A DNA stretch of 64,000 nt from Candidatus Bipolaricaulota bacterium (GTDB taxonomy: Bacteria > Bipolaricaulota > Bipolaricaulia > RBG-16-55-9 > DRXL01), in assembly GCA_938091745.1 (NCBI GenBank), contig CALLJK010000016.1, positions 16,910 through 80,909 on the forward strand, written 5' to 3'. The position numbers and the translations under genes were made by a program. A model generated the notes under the pieces. It saw nothing but the letters and a program-made list of their open reading frames with translations, was not told the DNA's origin and made no database searches. Positions 51,753-60,685 of the stretch are shown here, piece after piece. Numbering within the stretch: the first letter of the stretch is position 1; every line of letters starts with the position of its first letter.

Positions 51753-53468
51753 TTACACCACCATCTCGCCGGCGCGGCGCTCACGGCTCTCACGCACCGG
51801 TCGCACTTCGACAACCTCTTCAGGGTCGTAGTCCAAGAGCTTCAGCCAGTCCTCTAAGTAATCCGTCTTGGGGAAGATCTCGCTCTCTTTGTACTCTTGG
51901 CGGATGGCTTCTTTGAGGTCTTCTAAGCTCACGCCCTCGTGATCGGTGTTCTTCTCGATGCACCGTCGGATGGCCATGTCTTTGGCACGCTCGACCGCCG
52001 ACATAATGAGCGCGCCGCTCACTAGATCGCTCCAATAGAGGATCTCACGCCGCCCGCTCTTAAGTGCTACTTCTAAAAACGCCGTCTCGCGATCTCTTCG
52101 GAAGAGATAATCTGCTGCTTGTTCAACGAGCGCGCGCCGCGCTTGCTCAACGCCACCATACTCCTTCACAGTCGCTGGATCGAGCGGCACGCTCTCATTC
52201 AGATAGATCGCGAAGATATCGCGCGTCGCGTCACGGTTGGGACGACCTACTTTGACTTTTCTGTCGATGCGCTCCGGGCGCAAGATCGCCGGGTCAATAT
52301 AGTCTGGACGGTTGCTCGTCAGCATCACTACGACGTTTTCGAGCGAGACCAGCCCGTCCATCTCCGCAGCAAATTGGGGCACCACTGTGTTCGCGATGTT
52401 TAAGTATCTCCCCGAGCTGCGCACCCGCAAGAGCGAGTCAGCTTCGTCAATGAAGATAAAGACCAAATAGCCCTCTTTGGCGCGCTCGCGAGCTGCAGCA
52501 AAGATCTCTCGGATAAAACGCTCAGTCTCACCGAGCCACATATTGAGAAGCTGCGGCCCGTTGATGAACATAAAGTACTCGCGCACGTCGCGCCCCGTGC
52601 GCTCGCGATACGCCTGCGTCAGATTGTATGCCGTCGCTTTCCCGATGAGGGTCTTGCCGCATCCTGGCGGCCCGTAGAGCAAGATCCCCTTCAGCGAGCG
52701 CTTCCCGAACTTCTTATAGAGTTCAGGGTAGAGCAGCGGGCGCTCGATCGTGTCGCGGATGAGCCGGATCGCTTCTTCCTGGCCGCCGATCTTCTCCCAA
52801 GGGATCTCGGGAATCTTCTCTAAGAAATACCCGCGCACCTCGGACTTCTGAAAGTGTTCGAGAGCTACGCGCATTGTCGGCTCCAAACGAACTTCATCCC
52901 CAACTTTCAGAGCCTTCTCTGAAAGATCTGACGAGCGCAACACGATCCGTCCGGAGACCATCTGCGCGTCCATGGCGATTCTGAGTCTGCCGTCAGGTAA
53001 GACTTCAGCGACTTTCACAATGGGGCCTTCGGGGTGATACCCAATATCGCCAATGACGGCAAACGCTTCGTTGATCTTAACGCGCGTGCCGACTTTCAGC
53101 TTTTTGATATCTAAGTTGGGGTCGACGTTGGCGTAGTATTCAGCGTCCCCGACAGCAATATATGCGATCCCATCTTTGGGGCTTCCCAAGAATGTCCCGA
53201 TGCGATTGGCCGGAGCCGTCAGCTTCTCATAGGTCTCATTGAATTGTCGGATCATCTCTTGGGCTTCGCGCAGCTGACGCTCATCGGCGAGCAACTGCTC
53301 ATAGAGCAGTTCGAGGAGCCCCATGCGCGGGTCGTTCTGCGGGGTGTATCTAAGAATCTCTTCTAAGATGGCAAGGGCGCGGATGCGGCCTTCGGGTCGG
53401 CCTGGGCCGGAAGGCTCAAAGGACGGTCGGTCTTCCCCGTTGCGTCGGTTGCGCGAGCGGTCGGCCAT
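51753..53468 (-). CDS. arc: Proteasome-activating AAA ATPase (ARC/Mpa)
   Basis: ATG 53468 (MADRSRNRRNGED) is preferred over the track's TTG 53525; 571 residues. The order is a coiled coil (about 60-95), tandem OB domains (about 100-235, including GRIVLRSSDLSEKALKVGDEVRL), and an AAA+ domain. The AAA+ domain has Walker A GPPGCGKT, the pore-loop region MWLGETERFI, Walker B FIFIDEADSL, and RPERIDRKVKVGRP. It would bind UBact through the coiled coil and thread tagged proteins into PrcAB. The C-terminus is AGEMVV, without the GQYL/hydrophobic-Tyr-X tail of Mpa. It lies 33 kb from the proteasome operon. Confidence 0.92.
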   Translation of the reverse strand: MADRSRNRRNGEDRPSFEPSGPGRPEGRIRALAILEEILRYTPQNDPRMGLLELLYEQLLADERQLREAQEMIRQFNETYEKLTAPANRIGTFLGSPKDGIAYIAVGDAEYYANVDPNLDIKKLKVGTRVKINEAFAVIGDIGYHPEGPIVKVAEVLPDGRLRIAMDAQMVSGRIVLRSSDLSEKALKVGDEVRLEPTMRVALEHFQKSEVRGYFLEKIPEIPWEKIGGQEEAIRLIRDTIERPLLYPELYKKFGKRSLKGILLYGPPGCGKTLIGKATAYNLTQAYRERTGRDVREYFMFINGPQLLNMWLGETERFIREIFAAARERAKEGYLVFIFIDEADSLLRVRSSGRYLNIANTVVPQFAAEMDGLVSLENVVVMLTSNRPDYIDPAILRPERIDRKVKVGRPNRDATRDIFAIYLNESVPLDPATVKEYGGVEQARRALVEQAADYLFRRDRETAFLEVALKSGRREILYWSDLVSGALIMSAVERAKDMAIRRCIEKNTDHEGVSLEDLKEAIRQEYKESEIFPKTDYLEDWLKLLDYDPEEVVEVRPVRESRERRAGEMVV

Positions 53469-53540
53469 AGCTGTAGACACCTCACTGTCGCCCTCTACTC
53501 TAAAGCAAAGGGGTGAACTCTGCAAGACAAGATATTATAG

Positions 53541-53610
53541 GCCCTCACCCCAGCTGACGCTACCCCTCTCCCGTGGATGAACCACGGGAGAGGGGTTGGG
53601 GGTGAGGGCC
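53541..53610. repeat. Palindromic repeat CCCTCTCCCGTGG between livK and arc
   Basis: The left arm GCCCTCACCCC plus TACCCCTCTCCCGTGG and the right arm CCACGGGAGAGGGGTTGGGGGTGAGGGC pair almost fully. The left arm contains about 10 extra bases (AGCTGACGCT). The type is common as a dispersed intergenic palindrome. The core matches the copy inside nosD (23373-23422). It may also attenuate read-through from livK into arc. Confidence 0.65.
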
Positions 53611-53625
53611 TTCTCTCTCTGCGCT

Positions 53626-55083
53626 CTATTCAAACAGATTGATCTTGAGGATTTCTGTATCTGTCAAATCGTCGGTGCACGTCGCGGTGACGCGGACGAT
53701 ATAGCCCCCTTGGGTTGGATACGTATAGTTTGCTGAAGGCTCCTTGGTCACGGGAACGGCTTTGGCCGGCGTGCCATCACCCCAATCGACCGCGAAGCTC
53801 TTCACAGAACCCGAGTAATCCCACTCGATCTTCACCGTGCGCTTGGCAATGTCGAATTCAGCCAGCGCGAGATTGTCCACTATACAACTGCGTGCGCCTA
53901 CGACATCGAACGGGTCAGCCGAGAAGGCCTCGATGAAGACCATGTTCCCCTTCTCGAACTTGGTCATATAGAGAATGGTGATCCCGCGACGGTCATCGCG
54001 ACCATACGTGATGGGCGGCACAAGGCCCTCCGCGTCCCAGTTGGTAAGCGTCTCTAGGGCTTGGATGAAGCGCTCGCGGGTGAGATTGGGCCCGGCGCGG
54101 AAGAGCCCCTCGACGACCTGCATCGCGCCAACGTACGCGATCTCGTTGAACCCACTGGGCAGCTCGCCGGGGAAGTATTTCTGCAGGAGCGCGCGGAACT
54201 TCGCGGCCCCAGCGTGATTGGGCAGCGTGGGATCAGCCGCGAAGCCCGTGACAATGAGGCCTTCGACAGCGGAGACTCCAGCCAGCGAGACCATGCGAAC
54301 ATCAGCTTGGACGTTGGTCGCCAGCCACCTGGGCTTAAAGCCAACAGCTTCAGCTTCTTTCAAGATCGAGGCCGACGGCACCAGATACGTTAGCAAAATC
54401 ACAGCATCGGGGTTAGCACCTTGGAGCCGCACGACATAGGGCCGAAACGCCGTCTCCGTCCCCGGATGGGGGACTGTCAGAGCGGGCTCTACTCTGTTGC
54501 GCTTCAGCTCAGCGACGACAGCCCCAAGCAACTCCTGGCCGAAGGCGTCGTCCACATAGAGCACCGCGATCTTCTTTGCTTTCAGGCGCTGCACGGCATA
54601 GCGCGCCAGCGCTGTGCCGAAGATCTCGTTGTTGGGCTGAATCGCAAAGTAATTGAACTTGACGGGCTTTGAGAAGGGCGTGTAGTTCGCATGGGGCGAG
54701 ACCACAGGGACGTTATTCTTCATGAGATACTCCATCACGGCAGCGTGCGGCACCGTCCCTAACGAATTGACGATCGCGAAGACTTTGTCTTCTTCGACGA
54801 GTTTTTTCACACACGCGACGGTCTTGGTGGGATCGAACGCATCGTCGCACGTGATGAATTTGATCTTTCTCCCGTTGACGCCGCCTAAAACGTCATTGAC
54901 ATAGTTATAGTACGCCGTCGCCCCACGAACGACAGGGATCCCCACGCCCGCGAGCGCCCCCGACTGAGCGACAAACGCTCCTAAGACGATCTCATTGGCG
55001 GTCACGCCTGGCGTCTGTTGCGCCCCGCCGCCAATGCCGACCAACGCCCACCCGACCAGGGCTACTACGAAGAGCTTCTTCAT
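53626..55083 (-). CDS. Branched-chain amino acid-type ABC substrate-binding protein with PKD-like tail
   Basis: ATG 55083 (MKKLFVVALVGWAL) follows AAAGGAGG; 485 residues. After a signal peptide comes the LivK/Peripla_BP_6 fold: VLGAFVAQSGALAGVGIPVVRGATAYY, YAVQRLKAKKIAVLYVDDAFGQELL, and EIAYVGAMQVVEGL. The final 90 residues add a PKD-like beta domain (KSFAVDWGDGTPAKAVPV...YTYPTQGGYIVRVTATC). That domain is not part of normal LivK proteins and may attach the receptor to an envelope partner. It lies downstream of the PQQ-propeller gene, separate from livHMGF. Confidence 0.88.
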   Translation of the reverse strand: MKKLFVVALVGWALVGIGGGAQQTPGVTANEIVLGAFVAQSGALAGVGIPVVRGATAYYNYVNDVLGGVNGRKIKFITCDDAFDPTKTVACVKKLVEEDKVFAIVNSLGTVPHAAVMEYLMKNNVPVVSPHANYTPFSKPVKFNYFAIQPNNEIFGTALARYAVQRLKAKKIAVLYVDDAFGQELLGAVVAELKRNRVEPALTVPHPGTETAFRPYVVRLQGANPDAVILLTYLVPSASILKEAEAVGFKPRWLATNVQADVRMVSLAGVSAVEGLIVTGFAADPTLPNHAGAAKFRALLQKYFPGELPSGFNEIAYVGAMQVVEGLFRAGPNLTRERFIQALETLTNWDAEGLVPPITYGRDDRRGITILYMTKFEKGNMVFIEAFSADPFDVVGARSCIVDNLALAEFDIAKRTVKIEWDYSGSVKSFAVDWGDGTPAKAVPVTKEPSANYTYPTQGGYIVRVTATCTDDLTDTEILKINLFE

Positions 55084-55115
55084 CCCTATCAACCTCCTTT
55101 GTTGATAGCTTAGCT

Positions 55116-56255
55116 TTATGGACAACTGCCGCCGACACGCCCCGTATGACATATGTCGTGTCGGAACATGGGCCAAGGAGAGTTCGCTGCTCCTTGGCTG
55201 GTGCTGCTGAGAGCATAAAGAAAACCGTCATTGGAGCCGACGTAGATCGTCCCATTCTGAGCGATCATCGGGGAGGTGAAGACTGCTCCGCCGGTAGGCC
55301 GCTGCCAGAGTTCAGAGCCATCGGCCTTGAGCGCGTAGACTTCCCCTTTGTCCGAGCCGATATAGATCACCCCATCAGCCCCGATAGCCGGGGACGAGAA
55401 GAAGTATATACTGCCGATGCCCTTCTGCCACCGCACCGTGCCGTCGGGATTGATCGCATGGAGATTGCCATCGTAGCCGGCAACGTAGATCGTGCCATCT
55501 ACCCCAACAGCAGGCGACGAGCGCACCGTATCTATCACTTCGTACTTCCATAAGAGCGAGCCATCGGGTTTGATCGCGTAGAGATAGCCATCATCGGAGC
55601 CGACGTAGACCGTGCCGTCCGCGCCGATAGCCGGCGAGGAGACGACTTTGTTCTGAGCAGCATACTTCCATTTGAGGGTGCCATCGGGATTGAGCGCGTA
55701 GAGATTCCCATCCCATGAGCCGACATAGATCGTGCCGTCGGCAGCGACCGCGGGAGAAGATTCGATCTCCCCATTTGCAGCGAACTTCCACGCAAGGGTG
55801 CCATCAGAGTTGAGCGCGTAGAGGTTCTTATCGCGCGAGCCAATATAGATCTTCCCGTCAGTGCTCAGAGCTGGGGAAGCATAAACCCCGTCTTGAGTAG
55901 TGAAGCTCCATTTGAGAGTCCCATCGAGATTGATCGCATAGACCTTGCGATCCAGCGAGCCGACATAGATCGTCTGATCAGGGCCAATCGTCGGGGAAGA
56001 GAAGATCGGACCATCTGTCTTGAAGGACCACTTTCGTGAGCCGTCGGTAGGACTGAGGGCCAGAAGCTGCCCATTCCATGAACCAACGTAGATCGTGTCA
56101 CTCCCCACAGCTGCTGACGAGAAGAAGAACTGCCCGCCGCTGTGGATCTTCCACAAGACCGTCCCAGGGGTCTGTTGAGCTGGGCCAGAAATGACCAGAC
56201 TGCTGATGATCGCGAACAGAAACACCAGCAGCCACCAACTGCGAGAAGCCTTCAT
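55116..56255 (-). CDS. Exported PQQ-like beta-propeller protein
   Basis: This 379-residue protein has a signal peptide (residues 1-26) followed by about eight repeats of 39-40 residues. The pattern is SSPAVGADGTIYVGSWDGNLYALNPDGTLKWK. The DNA repeats are also recognisable, so the array has expanded recently or been homogenised. The fold is that of BamB-type propellers; no PQQ-dehydrogenase catalytic residues are seen. It is first in the transcription unit with livK, so a role in binding or presenting the LivK ligand is possible. Confidence 0.85.
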   Translation of the reverse strand: MKASRSWWLLVFLFAIISSLVISGPAQQTPGTVLWKIHSGGQFFFSSAAVGSDTIYVGSWNGQLLALSPTDGSRKWSFKTDGPIFSSPTIGPDQTIYVGSLDRKVYAINLDGTLKWSFTTQDGVYASPALSTDGKIYIGSRDKNLYALNSDGTLAWKFAANGEIESSPAVAADGTIYVGSWDGNLYALNPDGTLKWKYAAQNKVVSSPAIGADGTVYVGSDDGYLYAIKPDGSLLWKYEVIDTVRSSPAVGVDGTIYVAGYDGNLHAINPDGTVRWQKGIGSIYFFSSPAIGADGVIYIGSDKGEVYALKADGSELWQRPTGGAVFTSPMIAQNGTIYVGSNDGFLYALSSTSQGAANSPWPMFRHDICHTGRVGGSCP

Positions 56256-56305
56256 GGCGCACCTCCCTCTACTCTTTTCTGATGGGTGATCCGAGCCTCA
56301 TACAA

Positions 56306-56334
56306 ATTGTACATCTCAGCATCCCTTCTGTCAA
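56306..56334 (-). promoter_or_regulatory. Promoter of the PQQ-propeller/livK unit
   Basis: On the minus strand a perfect TTGACA (56329-56334) lies 17 bases from TACAAT (56306-56311). GAGGGAGG precedes the ATG at 56255. It lies just upstream of the unit and downstream of livF, so PQQ-livK can be expressed independently of livHMGF. Confidence 0.75.
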
Positions 56335-56340
56335 AGACGA

Positions 56341-57060
56341 TCAGCTTGCGCCCACTTCAGCGCCCAGATAGAGCCGTTGGACCTTGGGATCGCGGCGGAG
56401 TTCTTCTGCGGGCCCCTCCAGGGCGATCTTCCCTGTCTCTAGCACATACGCTCTATGAGCGATATTCAAGCTCAAATGGGCGTTCTGTTCGGCTAATAAC
56501 AGAGTCATCCCGTCACGACTATTGAGATCTCTTAAGAAACGAAAGAGCGCTTGCACGGTCATGGGGGCAAGCCCCAGCGACGGTTCATCCAAGAGCAAGA
56601 CCTTTGGCCGAGCCATTAGAGCACGCCCGATGGCAAGCATCTGCTGCTCGCCTCCGGAGAGCGTCCCTGCTGGCTGAGAGAGCCGCTCCCGCAGCACGGG
56701 AAAGTACCCAAGCACCCGCTCCCAGTCTTCTTTGATCAATCCGTCGCGACGGGTGTAGCTGCCCATCCATAAGTTCTCTTTCACAGTTAAGTCAGGGAAG
56801 AGCTGACGCCCCTCAGGAACGTGCACGATCCCTAAGCGCACAATGCGCTCCGGAGAGAACTTTCTGAGATCGTGCCCTAAAAACTCTACTCTCCCTTGGA
56901 TGGGGCGCAGCAGCCCCGAGATCGTTCGCAGGAGCGTCGTCTTGCCTGCGCCATTGGCCCCCAGCACCGCGACAATCTCGCCTTCAGAGACCGTCAGCGA
57001 GACCCCACGCAACGCGACAATCGGGCCATAGCGAACTTCGACGTCTTTAAGTGCGAGCAA
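56341..57060 (-). CDS. livF: Branched-chain amino acid-type ABC ATPase LivF
   Basis: This 239-residue ATPase has Walker A GANGAGKTT, signature LSGGEQQML, and Walker B PKVLLLDEPSLGLAP, whose ending is typical of LivF. Its start overlaps livG by 14 bases. It pairs with LivG to power import through LivHM. The neighbouring acyl-CoA ligase and reductase genes suggest the ligand may be a carboxylic acid, not necessarily an amino acid. Confidence 0.93.
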   Translation of the reverse strand: MLALKDVEVRYGPIVALRGVSLTVSEGEIVAVLGANGAGKTTLLRTISGLLRPIQGRVEFLGHDLRKFSPERIVRLGIVHVPEGRQLFPDLTVKENLWMGSYTRRDGLIKEDWERVLGYFPVLRERLSQPAGTLSGGEQQMLAIGRALMARPKVLLLDEPSLGLAPMTVQALFRFLRDLNSRDGMTLLLAEQNAHLSLNIAHRAYVLETGKIALEGPAEELRRDPKVQRLYLGAEVGAS

Positions 57061-57820
57061 CGCTGATCCCCTCCCCCAAGTACGCCGCGATCACTTCGGG
57101 GTTCTGCTGAACTTCGTCGGCACGACCTTCAGCGATCACTCGCCCATAGCTCAGCACGATAATCCGATCACAGAGCCCCATGACAAAGTTCATGTCGTGC
57201 TCGACTAACAAAATCGTGATCCCCCAGTCGTGATTGATTCTTTTGATGAACTCTCTCATAGCGGCTTTCTCAGCGGCGTTCATGCCTGCAACGGGTTCGT
57301 CCAACAAGAGCACTCGCGGACGCGCAAGAAGCGCGCGCACCAACTCTATCAGCTTTTGGGTCCCATAGGGCAAGGCGAAGACGAACGCGTCTGCGAGCGC
57401 TTCCATCTTCAAGAATCGCAAAAGCCACAGGGCTTGGGCTCTACGATCGTGCTCTTGGCGGCGCGCGCGAGGCAATCCCAACGCAACTGCGATGGGGTGT
57501 GCCCAAAAGTCCCGATGCTCCCCAACCAAGAGATTCTCTAAGACGGTCATATACGGAAAAAGCCCCAATAACTGAAACGTCCGCACGATCCCACGCTCGA
57601 CGATCTGATAGGGACGTAAGCGTAAGAGATCCTCCCCGCGAAACGAGATCCGCCCATCTGTCGGATCATAGAGCCGGCTGATGAGATTAAAAACAGTTGT
57701 CTTCCCAGCACCGTTAGGGCCAATCAGCCCAACGATCTCTCCTTCGTTCACGGTGAACGAGACGCGATCGAGGGCTTGCAACCCACCAAAGCGCATCGAG
57801 AGATCTTGCACGGTGAGCAT
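57047..57820 (-). CDS. livG: Branched-chain amino acid-type ABC ATPase LivG
   Basis: ATG 57820 (MLTVQDLSMRFGGLQAL) follows AAAGGAG; the track adds 26 residues upstream. The 257 residues have Walker A GPNGAGKTT, VERGIVRTFQ (the Q-loop style of LivG), an atypical signature FALPYGTQKLIELVRAL, and Walker B PRVLLLDEPVAGMN. The signature loop lacks the canonical LSGGQ but the form YGxQxxxE is usual in LivG. It starts 1 base after livM. Confidence 0.93.
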   Translation of the reverse strand: MLTVQDLSMRFGGLQALDRVSFTVNEGEIVGLIGPNGAGKTTVFNLISRLYDPTDGRISFRGEDLLRLRPYQIVERGIVRTFQLLGLFPYMTVLENLLVGEHRDFWAHPIAVALGLPRARRQEHDRRAQALWLLRFLKMEALADAFVFALPYGTQKLIELVRALLARPRVLLLDEPVAGMNAAEKAAMREFIKRINHDWGITILLVEHDMNFVMGLCDRIIVLSYGRVIAEGRADEVQQNPEVIAAYLGEGISVART

Positions 57821-57821
57821 A

Positions 57822-58781
57822 CTACGCTCCTTTGGGGAAGAGCTTCTGTATCGCTGGGAAGCGATAGTACAGCCGCACAAAGAATCCCCAGACCCCATAG
57901 GGCATAAAGATAATCACAAGCACGAGTGCTGCACCATAGAAGAACGTGTAGAGCAGCTTAGCCTGTGCCAGCCAATGGGGCAAGAACGTGAGAAAGACTG
58001 CGCCCAAGATAGACCCTGGCAGCGATCCGATTCCCCCTAAAATCACCATTGCGAAGATCTCTATAGATTTTCCAAGGCCGAACTCCCCTGGACTGATATG
58101 CCCCACAAGATGGGCTTGCAATGCCCCGGCGATTCCCGTCAGAAACGCGCTCAGCACGAACGCATACGCTTTGTAGCGCGTCGGGTTGATCCCCAGTGCT
58201 TCAGCGGCAGCGGGCTTGTCGCGCAACGCAATAAACGCCCGCCCAATATACGAGCGCGCAACGTTCCACGAGACTATAAGCAACGCCACCACAACGACCA
58301 GCGTCAGATAGTACAGCTCCCAGTCTGTGTCGAAGACGAAGCCCCCAATCTGGGGTCTAGGGACTTTGATCCCTTGGTGTCCCCCGAAGATCGCCGACCA
58401 GTAGGGCAGGGGAATTAACTGCTGGACAGCCGCACCAAAGCCGAGTGTCGCGATAGCTAAATAGATGGCGCTCAGGCGCAGCGCGGGAATGAAGAGGATC
58501 AGCCCTGTCACCCCCGTGATGATCCCCGCTAAGGGGAAAGCAAGCCAAAACTCGAGCCCCAGCTTCGTCATGAACAGCGCTGACGTGTACCCCCCAATCG
58601 CTAAGAACGCGGCTTGCCCGATCGAGACTTGCCCGGCATAGCCCATTAAGAGATTGAGCCCTACAGCTGAGAGAATATTGGCCCCAGCTAAACTCAGAAT
58701 ATAGATCGTATAGCCCTTCAGCCCGAAGGGCAGTACTATCAGCACGAGAGCGATCACCGCGAGCCAAATATATCGTGGCAT
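57822..58781 (-). CDS. livM: Branched-chain amino acid-type ABC permease LivM
   Basis: This 319-residue permease has about eight to nine membrane helices. The LivM markers are LNLLMGYAGQVSIGQAAFLAIGGYTSAL and the cytoplasmic loop SYIGRAFIALRDKPAAAEALGINPTRYKAYAFVLSAFLTGIAGAL. It starts 1 base after livH and forms the heterodimeric channel with it. Confidence 0.94.
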   Translation of the reverse strand: MPRYIWLAVIALVLIVLPFGLKGYTIYILSLAGANILSAVGLNLLMGYAGQVSIGQAAFLAIGGYTSALFMTKLGLEFWLAFPLAGIITGVTGLILFIPALRLSAIYLAIATLGFGAAVQQLIPLPYWSAIFGGHQGIKVPRPQIGGFVFDTDWELYYLTLVVVVALLIVSWNVARSYIGRAFIALRDKPAAAEALGINPTRYKAYAFVLSAFLTGIAGALQAHLVGHISPGEFGLGKSIEIFAMVILGGIGSLPGSILGAVFLTFLPHWLAQAKLLYTFFYGAALVLVIIFMPYGVWGFFVRLYYRFPAIQKLFPKGA

Positions 58782-58782
58782 C

Positions 58783-59661
58783 TCAGACCCTCCGCTGGAA
58801 CGGCTCGCCTAACAGCCCCTGGGGCCGGACAGCCAACAGCACAATGATCAAGACAAAGACCAAAGTCTCTTTGAGCTGATTCACAAGCTCAAATGGGACA
58901 GCGATAAATAAGCTCTCCAGGAGGCCAATCAAGAGCCCCCCTACGATTGCTCCCGGCAGGCTCGTGAATCCCCCCAACACAGCTGCTGCAAATCCCTTGA
59001 GCATCACGAAGACCATGACTACTAGGTCTAAAAAGACCAACGGTGCAATGAGCACCCCGGCGACCGCCCCTAACGCCACGCCCAGCCCCCAGCTCAACAT
59101 ATTTATTCTATAGACGGGAATGCCCAGAAGCTGCGCCCCCAATTTGTTCTGTGCTGCCGCGCGCATCGCCGTCCCGATCTTCGTGAACTTTAAGAGCGCA
59201 AAGAACCCTAAGCTCAACAGAATCGTCGTGCCGAAGATCACCAGATCGTGTCGGGTCAGGATGATATTCCCTAGCACCAGCGGTGGCCCGCTGATCGCAT
59301 AGGGCAACGACTTGGGATCGAACCCCCAGATCCAACTCGCGATCGCGTTCAGCATCAACGCAACACCTAACGTCACAATCAAGAGACTGACAACGGGCGC
59401 TTCTTTAGCCGGCCGCAGCGCCAGACGTTCTACAGCGACTCCTAACAGAAACCCGAACGCGATCACGACAGGCAGCGCAGCCCAGAAGGGCCACCCCAGC
59501 CCAACTGTCAGAGTAAATCCCACATAGGCGCTGAACATGGTCATGTCAGCCTGCCCGAAGTTCACGATGTCAGTCGTCTTGAAGATCAAGACCATCCCCA
59601 GCGCCATCAGTGCATAGAGACTCCCTTGAGCCAGCCCTAACACGATATATTGCTCGATCAT
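58783..59661 (-). CDS. livH: Branched-chain amino acid-type ABC permease LivH
   Basis: ATG 59661 (MIEQYIVLGLAQGSLYAL) is the credible start; the track's 40 extra residues lie in the upstream gap and gene. The 292 residues form about eight membrane helices. LivH features are LMALGMVLIFKTTDIVNFGQADM and the loop TKIGTAMRAAAQNKLGAQLLGIPV. GGFTSLPGAIVGGLLIGLLESL is near the C-terminus. It is 13 bases from the KAS III-like gene. Confidence 0.93.
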   Translation of the reverse strand: MIEQYIVLGLAQGSLYALMALGMVLIFKTTDIVNFGQADMTMFSAYVGFTLTVGLGWPFWAALPVVIAFGFLLGVAVERLALRPAKEAPVVSLLIVTLGVALMLNAIASWIWGFDPKSLPYAISGPPLVLGNIILTRHDLVIFGTTILLSLGFFALLKFTKIGTAMRAAAQNKLGAQLLGIPVYRINMLSWGLGVALGAVAGVLIAPLVFLDLVVMVFVMLKGFAAAVLGGFTSLPGAIVGGLLIGLLESLFIAVPFELVNQLKETLVFVLIIVLLAVRPQGLLGEPFQRRV

Positions 59662-59674
59662 AATCCTAGGGTGT

Positions 59675-60682
59675 TTACCATAAGAACGCCGCCGCGGCCA
59701 TCGCTGCCCCTCCCCCAGAGGTGCAGAAGACCACGAGATCTCCAGGCTTGGGGCCTTGACACTGTTCAATCTGATCGTCAAGGGCCATCAGAACACAGCC
59801 CGATCCCGTATACCCCCACTTGTCCATGACCCAATGAGTTCGCTCTAACGGCAGCCCCAGCGTCTGCATCACCGTCTTGATCGTGCTGAGATTGACTTGG
59901 GTGAAGTAGATTCGATCTATGTCTGAGACTTTGTAGCCGGCATCCTCAACGACTTTGGTGACGAGCTGTGGCCAGTGGGTCGCGTTGTACTCCGGAGGGA
60001 AGCGCTTGGCAAAGACGAGATAGTGTTCGCCTCGTTGGATGCGCTCTACTGTAGGCGGCTTGTATGAGCCTCCCACGTAGATGCCCATATAGTCATGATA
60101 CTGCCCATCGGCCTTCATTCTAGAGCTGAGAAAGCCCGGCTCGTCGGCGACGCGGAGCACCGCTGCGCCAGCACCATCAGCGAAGACCGTCGCCGTCTTA
60201 TAGTCTGCCCAATTGATGAACTTACTCATAGCATAGGTGCCGACCACCAAGACCGTGTTATAGTGCGGCTCAGTCATAATGAACTTACTGCCGATGATCA
60301 ACGCGGTCACCGAAGCCGCACAGGCGTTATTGACGTCAAAGACGCCAGCGTTCACAGCCCCGATCTTATGCTGCACGACGTTCGCTGTCGCCGGGGAGAG
60401 ATAATCAGGGGTATCGGTCGCAACGATGAGCAGATCGATCTCTTCGGGCTTGACGCGGGCTTTGGCGAGGGCATCGCGAGCAGCCTCAGCAGCGAGATCC
60501 GACGCAGCTTGGTCAGGAGCCGCAAAGCGTCGCTCCCTGATGCCCACGTTGGCTTCGAGCCACTGGCTGAGTGGGTATCCCTTCTGCACTCGATACTCTG
60601 GATATCGGGCGTCCATCTCCGCGTTGGTGACGACCTTTTCTGGGACGTAATGCCCCGTCCCAATAATTTTTGCGTAGCGCAT
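59675..60682 (-). CDS. KAS III (FabH)-like thiolase-fold protein with altered active site
   Basis: This 335-residue protein has the FabH fold, starting YAKIIGTGHYVPEKVVTN and with WLEANVGIRERRFA. The nucleophile region is DVNNACAASVTALI (C121). The position of the catalytic histidine (HQAN in FabH) reads FTQVN (T261). The region of the catalytic asparagine reads WGYTGSG (Y291) where FabH has GNTS/A. Two of the three catalytic residues are therefore replaced, which argues against ordinary decarboxylating condensation. Acyl transfer or thioester handling is possible. It lies between fabG and livH. Confidence 0.8.
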   Translation of the reverse strand: MRYAKIIGTGHYVPEKVVTNAEMDARYPEYRVQKGYPLSQWLEANVGIRERRFAAPDQAASDLAAEAARDALAKARVKPEEIDLLIVATDTPDYLSPATANVVQHKIGAVNAGVFDVNNACAASVTALIIGSKFIMTEPHYNTVLVVGTYAMSKFINWADYKTATVFADGAGAAVLRVADEPGFLSSRMKADGQYHDYMGIYVGGSYKPPTVERIQRGEHYLVFAKRFPPEYNATHWPQLVTKVVEDAGYKVSDIDRIYFTQVNLSTIKTVMQTLGLPLERTHWVMDKWGYTGSGCVLMALDDQIEQCQGPKPGDLVVFCTSGGGAAMAAAAFLW

Positions 60683-60685
60683 AAC

